DNA of 49,365 nt, from contig JAURLQ010000176.1 of NCBI GenBank assembly GCA_030831125.1, positions 1 to 49,365 on the forward strand, given 5' to 3'. This document shows positions 27,498 through 35,646 of this stretch, one piece after another. Positions within the stretch are counted from its first letter, which is position 1. Each line of letters starts with the position of its first letter. The notes beneath the pieces are model-generated. The model was not told the DNA's origin, searched no databases, and worked only from the letters and a program-made list of their open reading frames with translations. The DNA comes from Gammaproteobacteria bacterium. GTDB lineage: Bacteria; Pseudomonadota; Gammaproteobacteria; Pseudomonadales; Pseudohongiellaceae. The translations under genes and the position numbers were made by a program.

Positions 27498-28313
27498 ATG
27501 AAACAGCAAGGCATCATTTCCGACTTCATCTTCCAGGTTTTTGCCCTGATCATCTCCCTGATCATGGTTCATGCCCTTTATGTCGCCATCATCAGACCCA
27601 ACGCGGAAGCCATTCTTGCGCAGCAGGAAATCCTGCAGGCAGAAAACCCCGAATATGTGTCTGAACAATCTGTTTTCGTAATGATGAAAGACTATGAACA
27701 GGAAACCTGCATCATCCTGATGTTGTGGGCCATTTCAATTATCGGCCTGAAAATCTATCGCAACCGGTCTGAAGCAAGGCTGCTTGAAAGACCCCTGCTC
27801 AACATGGCTGATGGCATGAGCATTCTTCCCCAGGATGCCCGAGACTATGCGCGCCCTGTGCAGGCCCTGCCGCCAAACGAGAGAGCCTATCTGCTGCCCA
27901 GAGCCTTGCTCAGCGCATTGCAACGCTTCGGTTCCACCAAGAACATTGCCGATGTTTCCAGTGTCATCAAGGATGTCTGCAACAACGAGGCAGAAAGACT
28001 GGACAGTGAATTAACCATCGTGCGTTATATTGCCTGGGCCATTCCCTCAATCGGCTTCCTCGGTACCGTACGCGGAATCGGGCAGGCACTGTCGCAGGCA
28101 CATCAGGCTGTCAGTGGTGATATTGCGGGTGTAACGGCAAGCCTTGGTGTAGCCTTCAACTCTACTTTTATAGCCCTGGTGGTCAGTATCCTCATCATGT
28201 TCCTGCTTTACCAATTGCAGCTCATGCAGGACAGACTGGTACTCGATACCCAGAACTACTGCGACAACCATCTGGTCAGGCACCTGCAGGTGCCGGAGCG
28301 TCATGAGTCGTGA
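27498..28313 (+). CDS. MotA/TolQ/ExbB-family ion channel subunit
   Basis: 271 residues. Membrane helices are predicted at about 9-32, 70-87, 172-195 and 216-241. The third helix carries the family signature IPSIGFLGTVRGIGQAL and the fourth follows as AGVTASLGVAFNSTFIALVVS, the normal last two helices of TolQ/ExbB/MotA. A periplasmic loop of about 35 residues separates the first two helices, and a cytoplasmic domain of about 85 residues lies between helices two and three. In this family five copies surround two single-helix partner subunits and use ion flow to do mechanical work. No tolR or exbD gene is near; the partner role is best filled by the two VWA proteins downstream. It overlaps the next gene by 4 bp. 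Confidence 0.9.
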   Translation: MKQQGIISDFIFQVFALIISLIMVHALYVAIIRPNAEAILAQQEILQAENPEYVSEQSVFVMMKDYEQETCIILMLWAISIIGLKIYRNRSEARLLERPLLNMADGMSILPQDARDYARPVQALPPNERAYLLPRALLSALQRFGSTKNIADVSSVIKDVCNNEAERLDSELTIVRYIAWAIPSIGFLGTVRGIGQALSQAHQAVSGDIAGVTASLGVAFNSTFIALVVSILIMFLLYQLQLMQDRLVLDTQNYCDNHLVRHLQVPERHES

Positions 28314-29623
28314 GCCCGCATCTTATTGAATTGCAGGACCACAGCCTGAGCATTCGTGCTCCGGGTGAGGTGTTGGCACAAAGTCCCGGCTTTGCCAGCA
28401 TAGCAGGCGGAACTCCTGTATACGGAGATCAGGCACGCCAGATTGCACGCCTGCATCCACGCGAAAGTCTCAACCAGTTCTGGTTGCAGTTGAGCATGGA
28501 CCCGCTGGCGATAAAGACTCCGCACTTTCGCCATGCTGCCGACATTGCGCATGGCCATCTGCAGTCGCTGACAAAAGATATAGATCTTGCAAACGGCGCC
28601 GTTCTTGGTGTGCCCAGTTCATACACCCGTAACCAGCTTGCGGTGCTGTTGGGTATTGTCCGGCAATGTTCATTCAATGCTGTCGGGCTTGTTGATCTGG
28701 CTCTTCTGCAGGCTGCGGGAAGCGACGCAGATGAATGTATAGTCTTGGACCTGCAACTGCATCAGGCTGTCCTTACCCGTTTCCAGCGTATCGAAGGCAT
28801 GCTGATCAAGGACAAGGTCGTGCAGGTTCCTGCTGCCGGCATGCTGGCACTGCAGGATGCATGGACCAACATGATCACTGACGAATTCCTGCGTCAGAGC
28901 CGTTTTGACCCCAAGCACAACGCGGAAACAGAACAGTATCTTTACAACCAGCTTGAAGGCTGGATTGAAAGCTGTCGCACCAACAATGAATTACAGGTAG
29001 AGCTCAACCACAAGGGTACTGTGTACCAGGCGCGGCTCGCCTATGAACATTTCATCGATCGCTCAAAGCATGTTTATGCCCGTATTGTGAAGGAGCTGGA
29101 ACAGTTGAAGGCCCGGGAAACGGCACTGCATACCAGAACCTCGCTCCTGCAGTTGCCGGGATTTACTCTCAGTGTGCCCGGGCTGATTGCTCTCGATGAA
29201 GACATAACCGTGGCAAGCTGCATGCAGCATCTGGATCATATTCGCAGACCGGCCGACAACCTGCAGTTCATCACTAAACTGCCTGCCACAAAGAGCATTG
29301 CTGTAAGCAGCGCTGTACGCTTGCCGACCCGACTGCCGACACACGCACTCATCGACCACAAGGCCATATCATTGCCTGCCGGCAAGATTGCTTTTGGCAA
29401 ACCGGATCCGGGCGTGGAAGTTGCCCGGGTCGTTCCTTTGGCTGCAGGGATTACCGATACCCTGATTCTGGAAAAACAGGCCAGAACCCTGCTGGCACAT
29501 ACTTCCCCGGATTCGGCAGTGAACTGCAATGGTGTCCCGGTAAAAAATGGTCAGTCACTGCAATTGGGCGATGTGCTCAGCTGGCCCAATGGTCCTGTTC
29601 TGCAACTGATTACAGTGGAATAG
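28310..29623 (+). CDS. Actin/HSP70-like cytoplasmic protein with an FHA-like C-terminal segment
   Basis: 437 residues, starting at a GTG that overlaps the channel gene stop (GTGA), so translation is coupled. No leader or membrane helix. The N-terminal part has the order expected for the actin/HSP70 fold: a first strand pair (LIELQDHSLSI), GVPSSYTRNQLAVLLGIVRQ followed by FNAVGLVDLALLQAAG, and a second phosphate-type strand (ECIVLDLQLHQAVLTRFQRI). The usual Asp-Gly-Gly phosphate loops are degenerate, so ATP binding is not certain. The final 60 residues (SAVNCNGVPVKNGQSLQLGD) resemble the end of an FHA domain. A regulatory or cytoplasmic docking part of the channel complex is my inference. Fold assignment is moderate. 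Confidence 0.6.
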   Translation: MSPHLIELQDHSLSIRAPGEVLAQSPGFASIAGGTPVYGDQARQIARLHPRESLNQFWLQLSMDPLAIKTPHFRHAADIAHGHLQSLTKDIDLANGAVLGVPSSYTRNQLAVLLGIVRQCSFNAVGLVDLALLQAAGSDADECIVLDLQLHQAVLTRFQRIEGMLIKDKVVQVPAAGMLALQDAWTNMITDEFLRQSRFDPKHNAETEQYLYNQLEGWIESCRTNNELQVELNHKGTVYQARLAYEHFIDRSKHVYARIVKELEQLKARETALHTRTSLLQLPGFTLSVPGLIALDEDITVASCMQHLDHIRRPADNLQFITKLPATKSIAVSSAVRLPTRLPTHALIDHKAISLPAGKIAFGKPDPGVEVARVVPLAAGITDTLILEKQARTLLAHTSPDSAVNCNGVPVKNGQSLQLGDVLSWPNGPVLQLITVE

Positions 29624-29626
29624 CAG

Positions 29627-30727
29627 ATGGCAGGCAAAGGATCAGGCAAGCGCAGTTTCGACCCCATCAGTCTGTCCTTTCTGGACGTGATTTCCTGTGG
29701 CTTTGGCGCTGTGGTTCTCATTTTCCTGATCCTGGACCACTCGATCAGCAACCAGACTGATAACAGCGATCCTGAAATTCTGGCTGAAATAAATCTGCTG
29801 AGTGAAGAAATCCGTACTGGTGAAGAAGGCAAAGTCCAACTTCGCAATACCTTGTCGGATGTAGATTTCCAGATGGTTGAAGCCCAGGGCCTGGCCCGCT
29901 CAATCCAGGAAGAGATCAATACCTTTCTTGAGGAACTTGCCCAGATGGAAAACGAGAGTCTGGCCAGTGAGGACAGCGTGGAAAAACTCAAGGCAGATAT
30001 CCAGCAACTGGAAGAAGAGCTGGCAAGACTGAGGGCGGCGCAGGATGAATTTTCCGGCAATAATGCCCGGCAGTTCATAGGTGATGGCAACCGTCAGTAC
30101 CTGACGGGCCTGATACTGGGCGGCAATCGCATCCTTGTTCTTGTCGATGTCTCCGCCAGCATGCTCGATAGCACCATTGTGAATATCATCCGTCGCCGCA
30201 ACATGCAGGGCGAAGCAAGACTGAACTCTGAAAAATGGGTGCAGGTGCGGAAAACCGTGGACTGGCTCACTTCACAATTGCCACTGCCGAGCCAGTACCA
30301 GATCTATACTTTCAACAATGAGACCCGTGCCCTGTTGCCGGGCACAGAAGGTGTGTGGCTCGAAGTGGCTGATGAACCGGCGCTGACCAGGGCAGTGGAC
30401 CTGCTTGAACAGACAGTGCCGTCCCAGGGCACTAACCTGGAACAGTTGTTTGTTACGATCAAGAATCTGGACCCGCCACCTGACAACATTTATCTGATTA
30501 CTGACGGACTACCCACTCTGGACACACGTGGCCGCAATCAGGGCACTATCTCCGGAAGGGACAGGGAGCGTCTTTTCGAGCGTTCCCTGCGGGAATTACA
30601 ACCGGGAATTCCGGTCAACGTTATTATGGCTCCCCTTGAAGGAGACCCGATGGCGGCCTCCTATTACTGGCAACTGGCAATCAGCACTGGCGGCTCATTC
30701 ATGAGCCCCTCTGCCGACTGGCCCTGA
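29627..30727 (+). CDS. VWA-domain protein with TolR/ExbD-like N-terminal helix (1)
   Basis: 366 residues. A short cytoplasmic tail is followed by one membrane helix at about 15-36 (SLSFLDVISCGFGAVVLIFL) with Asp20 at its start, the same position as the ion-binding Asp of TolR and ExbD (for example PLLDVLLVLLLIF). A long charged helical region (about 45-142, many heptad-like Glu/Leu positions) probably forms a coiled coil. The VWA domain follows with a complete MIDAS: Asp174, Ser176 and Ser178 in VDVSASM, Thr269 in QGTNLEQ and Asp293 in ITDGLPT. This is a plausible moving partner for the channel protein. The start is 3 bp after the actin-like gene. Confidence 0.85.
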   Translation: MAGKGSGKRSFDPISLSFLDVISCGFGAVVLIFLILDHSISNQTDNSDPEILAEINLLSEEIRTGEEGKVQLRNTLSDVDFQMVEAQGLARSIQEEINTFLEELAQMENESLASEDSVEKLKADIQQLEEELARLRAAQDEFSGNNARQFIGDGNRQYLTGLILGGNRILVLVDVSASMLDSTIVNIIRRRNMQGEARLNSEKWVQVRKTVDWLTSQLPLPSQYQIYTFNNETRALLPGTEGVWLEVADEPALTRAVDLLEQTVPSQGTNLEQLFVTIKNLDPPPDNIYLITDGLPTLDTRGRNQGTISGRDRERLFERSLRELQPGIPVNVIMAPLEGDPMAASYYWQLAISTGGSFMSPSADWP

Positions 30728-30738
30728 GCAAAGGCGAA

Positions 30739-31734
30739 ATGGCAAGACGCGCAACAGAGTCTTTCAACCTTTCTTTCCTCGACATCATGTCATGTGGCTT
30801 CGGGGCCATTATCCTGTTGCTCATCATTACCAAATCTTCTGCACCCACACCGCTGGAAATTTCTGAAATCCCCCGTGAAGGCAGTGTGCTCGAACTGCAG
30901 AAACAGCTCTTCGCGATTCGCGGAGAAACCAATGTCCTCAACCGTGAGCTGAATGCCAAACATGAACAACTTTCCCAGTACGACGAGCGCATCGCCCGAC
31001 TGCGCCGCGAACTCTCCACCCTTCAGGGCAGGGTACGGGCAAGCTCGCAGGACTCTACGGTAAACGACATTCTTGAAGGCCAGCTTGCCATTGCCAGGCA
31101 GGATCTGACCGCCGAAATGCGACGCCTGCAGCAGAGTCTGGATGAGCAGATCCAGACTGACCAGATCGGCGGCATACCGGTAGACAGCGAATACATCATT
31201 TTCATCATCGACACCTCAGGCTCGATGTTCAATTACAGCTGGGACCGGATGATGGAAGTGGTCCGGGACACGCTTGATGTCTATCCAACTGTCAAGGGCA
31301 TCCAGGTGATGAGCGATGAGGGCGACTATATGTTTACCAGTTTCCGTGGAGACTGGATTGATGATACCCCGGCGCGTCGTCAGGCCATCATGCAACGTCT
31401 GCGCACCTGGAACCCCTTCAGCGACAGTAGTCCGGTGGAAGGCATTGTGGCGGCCATCAGGACTTTTTACTCTCCGGACAAGAAAATCAGCCTTTATGTG
31501 CTCGGAGATGAGTTTTCCGGGGGCTCTATTGCACAGGTAGTAGATACGGTAGACCGGCTGAACAGGGCCGGACCTGGCGGAGAAAGACTGGTGCGGATTC
31601 ACGCCATTGGCTTTCCCACGATCTTTTCACAACCTCGCCGATATCAGACTACTGGCATACGATTTGCTACCCTGATGCGGGAATTGACCCGCAGAAACGG
31701 CGGGACTTTCGTGGCACTTAACGATTTTTATTGA
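30739..31734 (+). CDS. VWA-domain protein with TolR/ExbD-like N-terminal helix (2)
   Basis: 331 residues. The membrane helix (about 13-31, NLSFLDIMSCGFGAIILLLI) is nearly the same as in the preceding protein and has Asp15 at the matching place. A coiled-coil-like stretch (about 48-140) links it to a VWA domain with DTSGS (Asp158, Ser160, Ser162) and a distal Asp in YVLGDEF. The Thr of the metal site appears to be replaced in the SSPVEG segment, so this MIDAS may be less complete than in VWA protein 1. Outside the first helix the two proteins are only distantly alike, which suggests a heteromeric pair rather than a recent duplication. Confidence 0.85.
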   Translation: MARRATESFNLSFLDIMSCGFGAIILLLIITKSSAPTPLEISEIPREGSVLELQKQLFAIRGETNVLNRELNAKHEQLSQYDERIARLRRELSTLQGRVRASSQDSTVNDILEGQLAIARQDLTAEMRRLQQSLDEQIQTDQIGGIPVDSEYIIFIIDTSGSMFNYSWDRMMEVVRDTLDVYPTVKGIQVMSDEGDYMFTSFRGDWIDDTPARRQAIMQRLRTWNPFSDSSPVEGIVAAIRTFYSPDKKISLYVLGDEFSGGSIAQVVDTVDRLNRAGPGGERLVRIHAIGFPTIFSQPRRYQTTGIRFATLMRELTRRNGGTFVALNDFY

Positions 31735-31773
31735 AGGAGATAGCTTGAAGCAGCCCAAAACAGCGTTATTATT

Positions 31774-31806
31774 GGTCCCCCTGCCCTGTAAAAAAGTGGG
31801 GAGACC
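31774..31806 (+). promoter_or_regulatory. Hairpin between the VWA genes and the downstream lipoprotein genes
   Basis: GGTCCCC (31774-31780) can pair with GGGG-A-GACC (31798-31806) across a 17-nt loop that contains a run of six A. It lies in the 95-bp gap after the second VWA gene, the first real gap in the operon since 23.6 kb. It may be an attenuator or processing site that lowers expression of the genes beyond it. Confidence 0.35.
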
Positions 31807-31829
31807 GGCTGTAGGCTCAAGGTCATACC

Positions 31830-32480
31830 ATGCAAGAGACTAAGTTACAGCAACATATTCCGGGCATCATCAAGGCGGCTTCCTGTTTCGCCCTGGTCCT
31901 GCTTTTATCTGCATGTGCAGCTTCCACCATCAACATCAGCGGTTCGTACCCTTCACCGCTGGTGAGGAAAATTCCGATTACCGTGGGTGTGTATTATCCG
32001 GAGGAGTTGCGCAACTTCTCGTTTATCGAAATTGACGACTACACCGGCAAGGACCAGTACATCATCAACAGTGGTGAGTCCCAGATCGAGCTGTTCAACA
32101 CTGTATTGCCGGCACTTTTCGAAAATGTGGTCATGCTTGAAGCGCCCGAGGCCGCGTTATCAGATTCAAGTATAGATGCCGTATTCGTCCCGGCCATTGA
32201 AGAATTCCAGTTGGGTCTCCCACAGAAGACCAAGCTCAAGGTTTATGAAATCTGGATGAAGTACAACATGCGCCTGTCAAATCCTGATGGCGAGTACATT
32301 GCCGATTGGGTAATGACAGCTTACGGCAAGGCGCCCAATGAAAATTTCCAGAGTGTGGATTCAGGTGTAAAGGATGCAGCCGTGGTTGCCATGCGCGACC
32401 TTGCTGCAAGTTTCACACTGGGATTCTCCGGTATACCTGAAGTCAATGACTGGTTAAGAGACAACAACCATCTGCCATAA
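31830..32480 (+). CDS. Lipoprotein of unknown family (envelope operon, third lipoprotein)
   Basis: 216 residues. Leader with lipobox LLLSAC; Ala at +2, so outer membrane is likely. The mature part opens with short beta segments (INISGSYPSPLVRKIPITVG, YYPEELRNFSFIEIDDYTGK) and looks like a compact alpha/beta periplasmic domain (LPALFENVVMLEAP, AVFVPAIEEFQL). This general pattern, a solvent-facing domain that reports a value in a small outer-membrane lipoprotein, resembles subunits of secretion or transport lipoprotein assemblies, but no family is claimed. The next lipoprotein gene starts 12 bp downstream. Confidence 0.7.
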   Translation: MQETKLQQHIPGIIKAASCFALVLLLSACAASTINISGSYPSPLVRKIPITVGVYYPEELRNFSFIEIDDYTGKDQYIINSGESQIELFNTVLPALFENVVMLEAPEAALSDSSIDAVFVPAIEEFQLGLPQKTKLKVYEIWMKYNMRLSNPDGEYIADWVMTAYGKAPNENFQSVDSGVKDAAVVAMRDLAASFTLGFSGIPEVNDWLRDNNHLP

Positions 32481-32492
32481 GCAGGCAACACC

Positions 32493-33167
32493 ATGAAACG
32501 CTTTTTACACGGATCAATCTTCAAGGCTGTGGCAATATTCGGACTGCTGATGAGTCTGTGCGCCTGTACAACCACCGAAATTGATGAATTCCGGCAAGGT
32601 GAAACCGGCATTGCCGATCATGAGAGCATAGTCATTCTTGGTCGTCGACAGAACAACAATTACGAAACTGAAGGCAGTTTCGTGCAATGTGTGGCCAATG
32701 TGGTTTCCTCCGGCTCCCGACCGATCAATGTTGTTGGAGAACAGGAATTCCTTGATGCGATGTTCCCTTTTTTCGAACCGAGAACGGCGCCGATGCGCAC
32801 AGGCCATCTACGGGAGCTGATGGACATAGACGTTGCCAAGAGCAAGATGGACGAATACGGCATTGAATACATCGTATGGCTGGACGGTATTACCCAGCGT
32901 AGCGAACAGGCCGGCTCGATTTCATGCACCATTGGTCCTGGTGGTGGCGGATGTTTCGGATTCGGTACCTGGCAGGATGATTCCAATTTCGAAGCCGAAA
33001 TCTGGGATATGGATACCCTGGAAACAGCAGGCTCAATCAGTACTGATGCCAACGGACAGTCCTACATGCCGGCACTGGTTGTCCCGATACCACTGATTGC
33101 ACGTGTTGAAGCCAATGCCTGCAGCGGCCTTGGCAACCAGTTGAAGCAATTCATCAACGGAAGCTGA
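32493..33167 (+). CDS. Lipoprotein of unknown family (envelope operon, fourth lipoprotein)
   Basis: 224 residues. Leader with lipobox MSLCAC; Thr at +2. The mature part includes ESIVILGRRQNNNYETEGSF and EYGIEYIVWLDGITQRSEQA, then a Gly/Cys segment (SCTIGPGGGGCFGFGTWQDD) whose two cysteines could pair. LVVPIPLIARVEANACSGLG near the end is a hydrophobic strand region with another Cys. The alternating beta pattern suggests a domain related in style to CsgG-type lipoproteins, but the match is too weak to name. Very close to the preceding lipoprotein gene (12 bp), so the two are probably partners. Confidence 0.7.
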   Translation: MKRFLHGSIFKAVAIFGLLMSLCACTTTEIDEFRQGETGIADHESIVILGRRQNNNYETEGSFVQCVANVVSSGSRPINVVGEQEFLDAMFPFFEPRTAPMRTGHLRELMDIDVAKSKMDEYGIEYIVWLDGITQRSEQAGSISCTIGPGGGGCFGFGTWQDDSNFEAEIWDMDTLETAGSISTDANGQSYMPALVVPIPLIARVEANACSGLGNQLKQFINGS

Positions 33168-33291
33168 TCAAAAATCCTGGCAATGGTGGATGCCTGCCAT
33201 TTTCAGTATGTATTCAGCCATTATCGGTTAACCTGAGCCTGCAACAGTTCACAAGGGATATTCGCCAGCAGCAAGCAACTCAGCGAAACGC

Positions 33292-34752
33292 ATGACCATG
33301 AAGATTCAACGCAACATGAACCTTACATCAATGCACCTGAATGCAGGAGTATTGTCGTTGGCACTGATCCTGGGTGCCTGTGCTGCCAACCCTACAGGTG
33401 GGGTAGACTTTGTCACCACTTCTGAAAAACGGGAACTTGAAATTGGCAAGGAAGAACACGACAAGCTCATTGCCAACACACCCGTATACAGTGATGCGCG
33501 GTTGCAGGCCTATGTTGAAAAGATAGGCAAAAAGCTGGCGGTAGTTTCACATCGCCCGGATCTTGAGTATCACTTTACGATTATCGACAGCCCGGAGATC
33601 AACGCCTTTGCGCTGCCTGGCGGATATGTATACGTCAATCGCGGTCTGCTTACCTTCCTGACTACTGAAGCCCAGCTTGCTGCAGTACTGGGACATGAAA
33701 TCGGCCACATCACTGCCCGCCATGCAGTTCGCCAGCAGGCGGCTGCCCGAACATCCAATGTTGTTTCCACTGTCGCCGGAGTCGCCTCGGCAGTGATGAC
33801 AGGGACATCCATATTGGGCGAAACAGCAAGCCTCTTTGGTGGTGCGCTTGTCAGCGGCTATGGTCGGGAGATGGAACTTGAGGCAGATACCCTTGGTGCT
33901 GAATATCTTGTCAAGGCAGGCTACGACCCCAATGCCATGGTGGAAGTGATCGGCGTGCTGAAAAACCACGAAGATTTCATGAAAAAGACTTCCAATCGCG
34001 GCGTTGCCTATCATGGCCTGTTCGCTACCCACCCACGCAACGACACGCGTTTGCAGCAGGCTGTCAGCCAGGCAGCCACTGTGGGAGAAGTGCAGCTTGC
34101 AGAAATTGATCCTGTTGAGTTCCGCAATGAAACCACCGGCATGATAATCGGCCCCAGCCTGCAGAACCTCACAGGTGCAGAAGGTCGCAACCGCTATTAC
34201 CAACAGCTGCTCAATTACACGATGGTATTTCCACAGAACTGGAACTATGAAGAAACCACTACCACGGTAACGGCCAGAGCACCGGAAAATGCAGCAGAAA
34301 TTCGTGTTGAAGCACAACGCCTGCAGGCAAACAAGGAGCCCCGGTTGTTCATAAGGGAAGACCTGAAAATTCCTGATCTGCAGCAAAGTGAAGCGCTCAA
34401 CCAGTTTGGCCTTCCCGGTTTTACCGGTATCAGACCCGATACAGGTGAAAGACTTGCTGTAATCTACAACGGCCCACGTGCATTCGTGTTAACCGCTAAA
34501 ACAGGTGATGAGGAATTGAATGGTCCGATACTCGAGGCCATTCGCAGCTTCAGGCCCATAGCCAGAGGTGAGCAGGTATTTGCAAACCCACTTCAGGTTC
34601 AATGGGTGCTGGTCAACGGACCTGTTACCTGGTCCCAACTGGCTCGCCAGAGCCGTATTCCGCAATATCCTGAAGATACACTGCGCCTGATGAATGGCGA
34701 CTATCCTGCGGGCGAACCGCAGGTAGGCGAGTGGATCAAGATTTCCAACTAG
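33292..34752 (+). CDS. M48-family zinc metalloprotease lipoprotein
   Basis: 486 residues (a start at 33298 is also possible). Leader with lipobox LILGAC and Ala at +2. The peptidase domain has HEIGHITARH with the two zinc His and the catalytic Glu, and the third ligand Glu in MELEADTLGAEYL, as in BepA/LoiP-type M48 enzymes. GYDPNAMVEVIGVLKNHEDF and ATHPRNDTRLQQ follow as usual. The C-terminal 200 residues form a separate domain (ERLAVIYNGPRAFVLTAKTG to GEWIKISN). Such enzymes degrade or help fold outer-membrane proteins. It begins 124 bp after the fourth lipoprotein gene, so it may or may not share its transcript. Confidence 0.9.
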   Translation: MTMKIQRNMNLTSMHLNAGVLSLALILGACAANPTGGVDFVTTSEKRELEIGKEEHDKLIANTPVYSDARLQAYVEKIGKKLAVVSHRPDLEYHFTIIDSPEINAFALPGGYVYVNRGLLTFLTTEAQLAAVLGHEIGHITARHAVRQQAAARTSNVVSTVAGVASAVMTGTSILGETASLFGGALVSGYGREMELEADTLGAEYLVKAGYDPNAMVEVIGVLKNHEDFMKKTSNRGVAYHGLFATHPRNDTRLQQAVSQAATVGEVQLAEIDPVEFRNETTGMIIGPSLQNLTGAEGRNRYYQQLLNYTMVFPQNWNYEETTTTVTARAPENAAEIRVEAQRLQANKEPRLFIREDLKIPDLQQSEALNQFGLPGFTGIRPDTGERLAVIYNGPRAFVLTAKTGDEELNGPILEAIRSFRPIARGEQVFANPLQVQWVLVNGPVTWSQLARQSRIPQYPEDTLRLMNGDYPAGEPQVGEWIKISN

Positions 34753-34783
34753 CAAAATCCGATATTATTTGATGCTGCAGCAA

Positions 34784-34803
34784 GGGCGCATTGTCATGCG
34801 CCC
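34784..34803. terminator. Hairpin between the M48 gene and the cytochrome c'-like gene
   Basis: GGGCGCAT-TGTC-ATGCGCCC is a perfect 8-bp stem with a tetraloop, placed between two convergent genes. No U-tract follows on either strand, so a role in transcription termination is only suggested by position. Confidence 0.45.
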
Positions 34804-34862
34804 CCAGAGTCAGAAGACAGATTCCTGACTACAGAAAACAGACCTGCCCGTGCAAACCGCGA

Positions 34863-35405
34863 TTATTTGAACAGGTGATACAGGTAATCGTAATCGGGCT
34901 GGTGTTCGAAACCTTCTGTTGGAGCTGCCGGCTTGAATGCATCGTGGCAACTTTCACAACTCTGCACCAACACATCTCCCAGCGCCAACAATGCCTGCTT
35001 GTCCTTGTTCTTGCTTGCTTCCAATGCGAGCACTGCAGCATCGCTCATATTCTGCGAGTAGGCCTTCCACAAGGGTGACTGCACCCAGGTATTGTCCATG
35101 GCTCCTGTGCCACCAATCGTTATCAAGGGCCCGGAGCCGGCAAGCTGTATGGCGTAATACTCGATGGTCCGCCACTCATCATCCGTAATCTCACGCTCCA
35201 TCACACCATAGTCCCACAGATAATGGGCAGAATGATCTATCAAGGTAACCATCAGGGCATTGATGCTCACTGGTACCGGAATAATCTGCCCTTCATCAGC
35301 CGCATTCACAGCAGTACTGAATACTCCGCTGAGTGTTGCCGGCAATAGTGCAAAAGCACCTACTGCAGCCAACCACTTCGATTTATTGCCAATCTGCTTT
35401 TTCAT
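34863..35405 (-). CDS. Cytochrome c'-like haem protein, periplasmic
   Basis: 180 residues. The leader ends near STAVNA; AGAGGAGTC lies just upstream of the ATG. The C-terminal helix has a single haem c motif, SCESCHDAFK, at the position typical of four-helix cytochromes c' and c556, and the preceding sequence is helical (NALMVTLIDHSAHYLWDYG, DEWRTIEYYAIQLAG). It is therefore a small periplasmic electron-transfer or gas-binding protein. No oxidoreductase is adjacent, so its partner is unknown. It is convergent with the M48 gene. Confidence 0.78.
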   Translation of the reverse strand: MKKQIGNKSKWLAAVGAFALLPATLSGVFSTAVNAADEGQIIPVPVSINALMVTLIDHSAHYLWDYGVMEREITDDEWRTIEYYAIQLAGSGPLITIGGTGAMDNTWVQSPLWKAYSQNMSDAAVLALEASKNKDKQALLALGDVLVQSCESCHDAFKPAAPTEGFEHQPDYDYLYHLFK

Positions 35406-35611
35406 GCCTGACTCCTCTTAGTGTCATGAATTTCCAGTATGGCAGTGGGATGCGCCCCTCCATTTGACCAACATCAAATTGGACATTGCCCGTTTTGTGG
35501 GAGTCGGCTCGCATGATCAACCCTTGCCTCGGCCAGGAACAGGTGCTTGTCATTTTCAATCCGGGACCACATCAACGATCCTGGTGAGTGTTAGTCTGCC
35601 GTTTGCCTGCT

Positions 35612-35617
35612 TATAAT
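35612..35617 (+). promoter_or_regulatory. Possible -10 element for the zinc-ribbon gene
   Basis: TATAAT preceded by TGCT lies 35 bp upstream of the predicted TTG start. The -35 region is poor. Confidence 0.3.
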
Positions 35618-35646
35618 GATCGGGTCAGGAAAAGAATGGAAAGCCC

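Noticed and set aside
29627-31734. Bat/MoxR-VWA aerotolerance-type operon
   Set aside because: No MoxR-type ATPase or BatD-like gene is adjacent, and the single TolR-like N-terminal helix before a coiled coil does not fit the two-helix Bat proteins.
33547-34386. Minus-strand open frame (279 codons) opposite the M48 gene
   Set aside because: It mirrors a gene with clear zinc-protease motifs and has Cys/His-rich composition typical of antisense translations.
21177-34752. Zorya anti-phage system, suggested by the MotA-like gene
   Set aside because: Zorya needs ZorB with an OmpA-like domain and ZorC/D/E helicase or nuclease proteins. None is present; the partners here are VWA proteins and lipoproteins.
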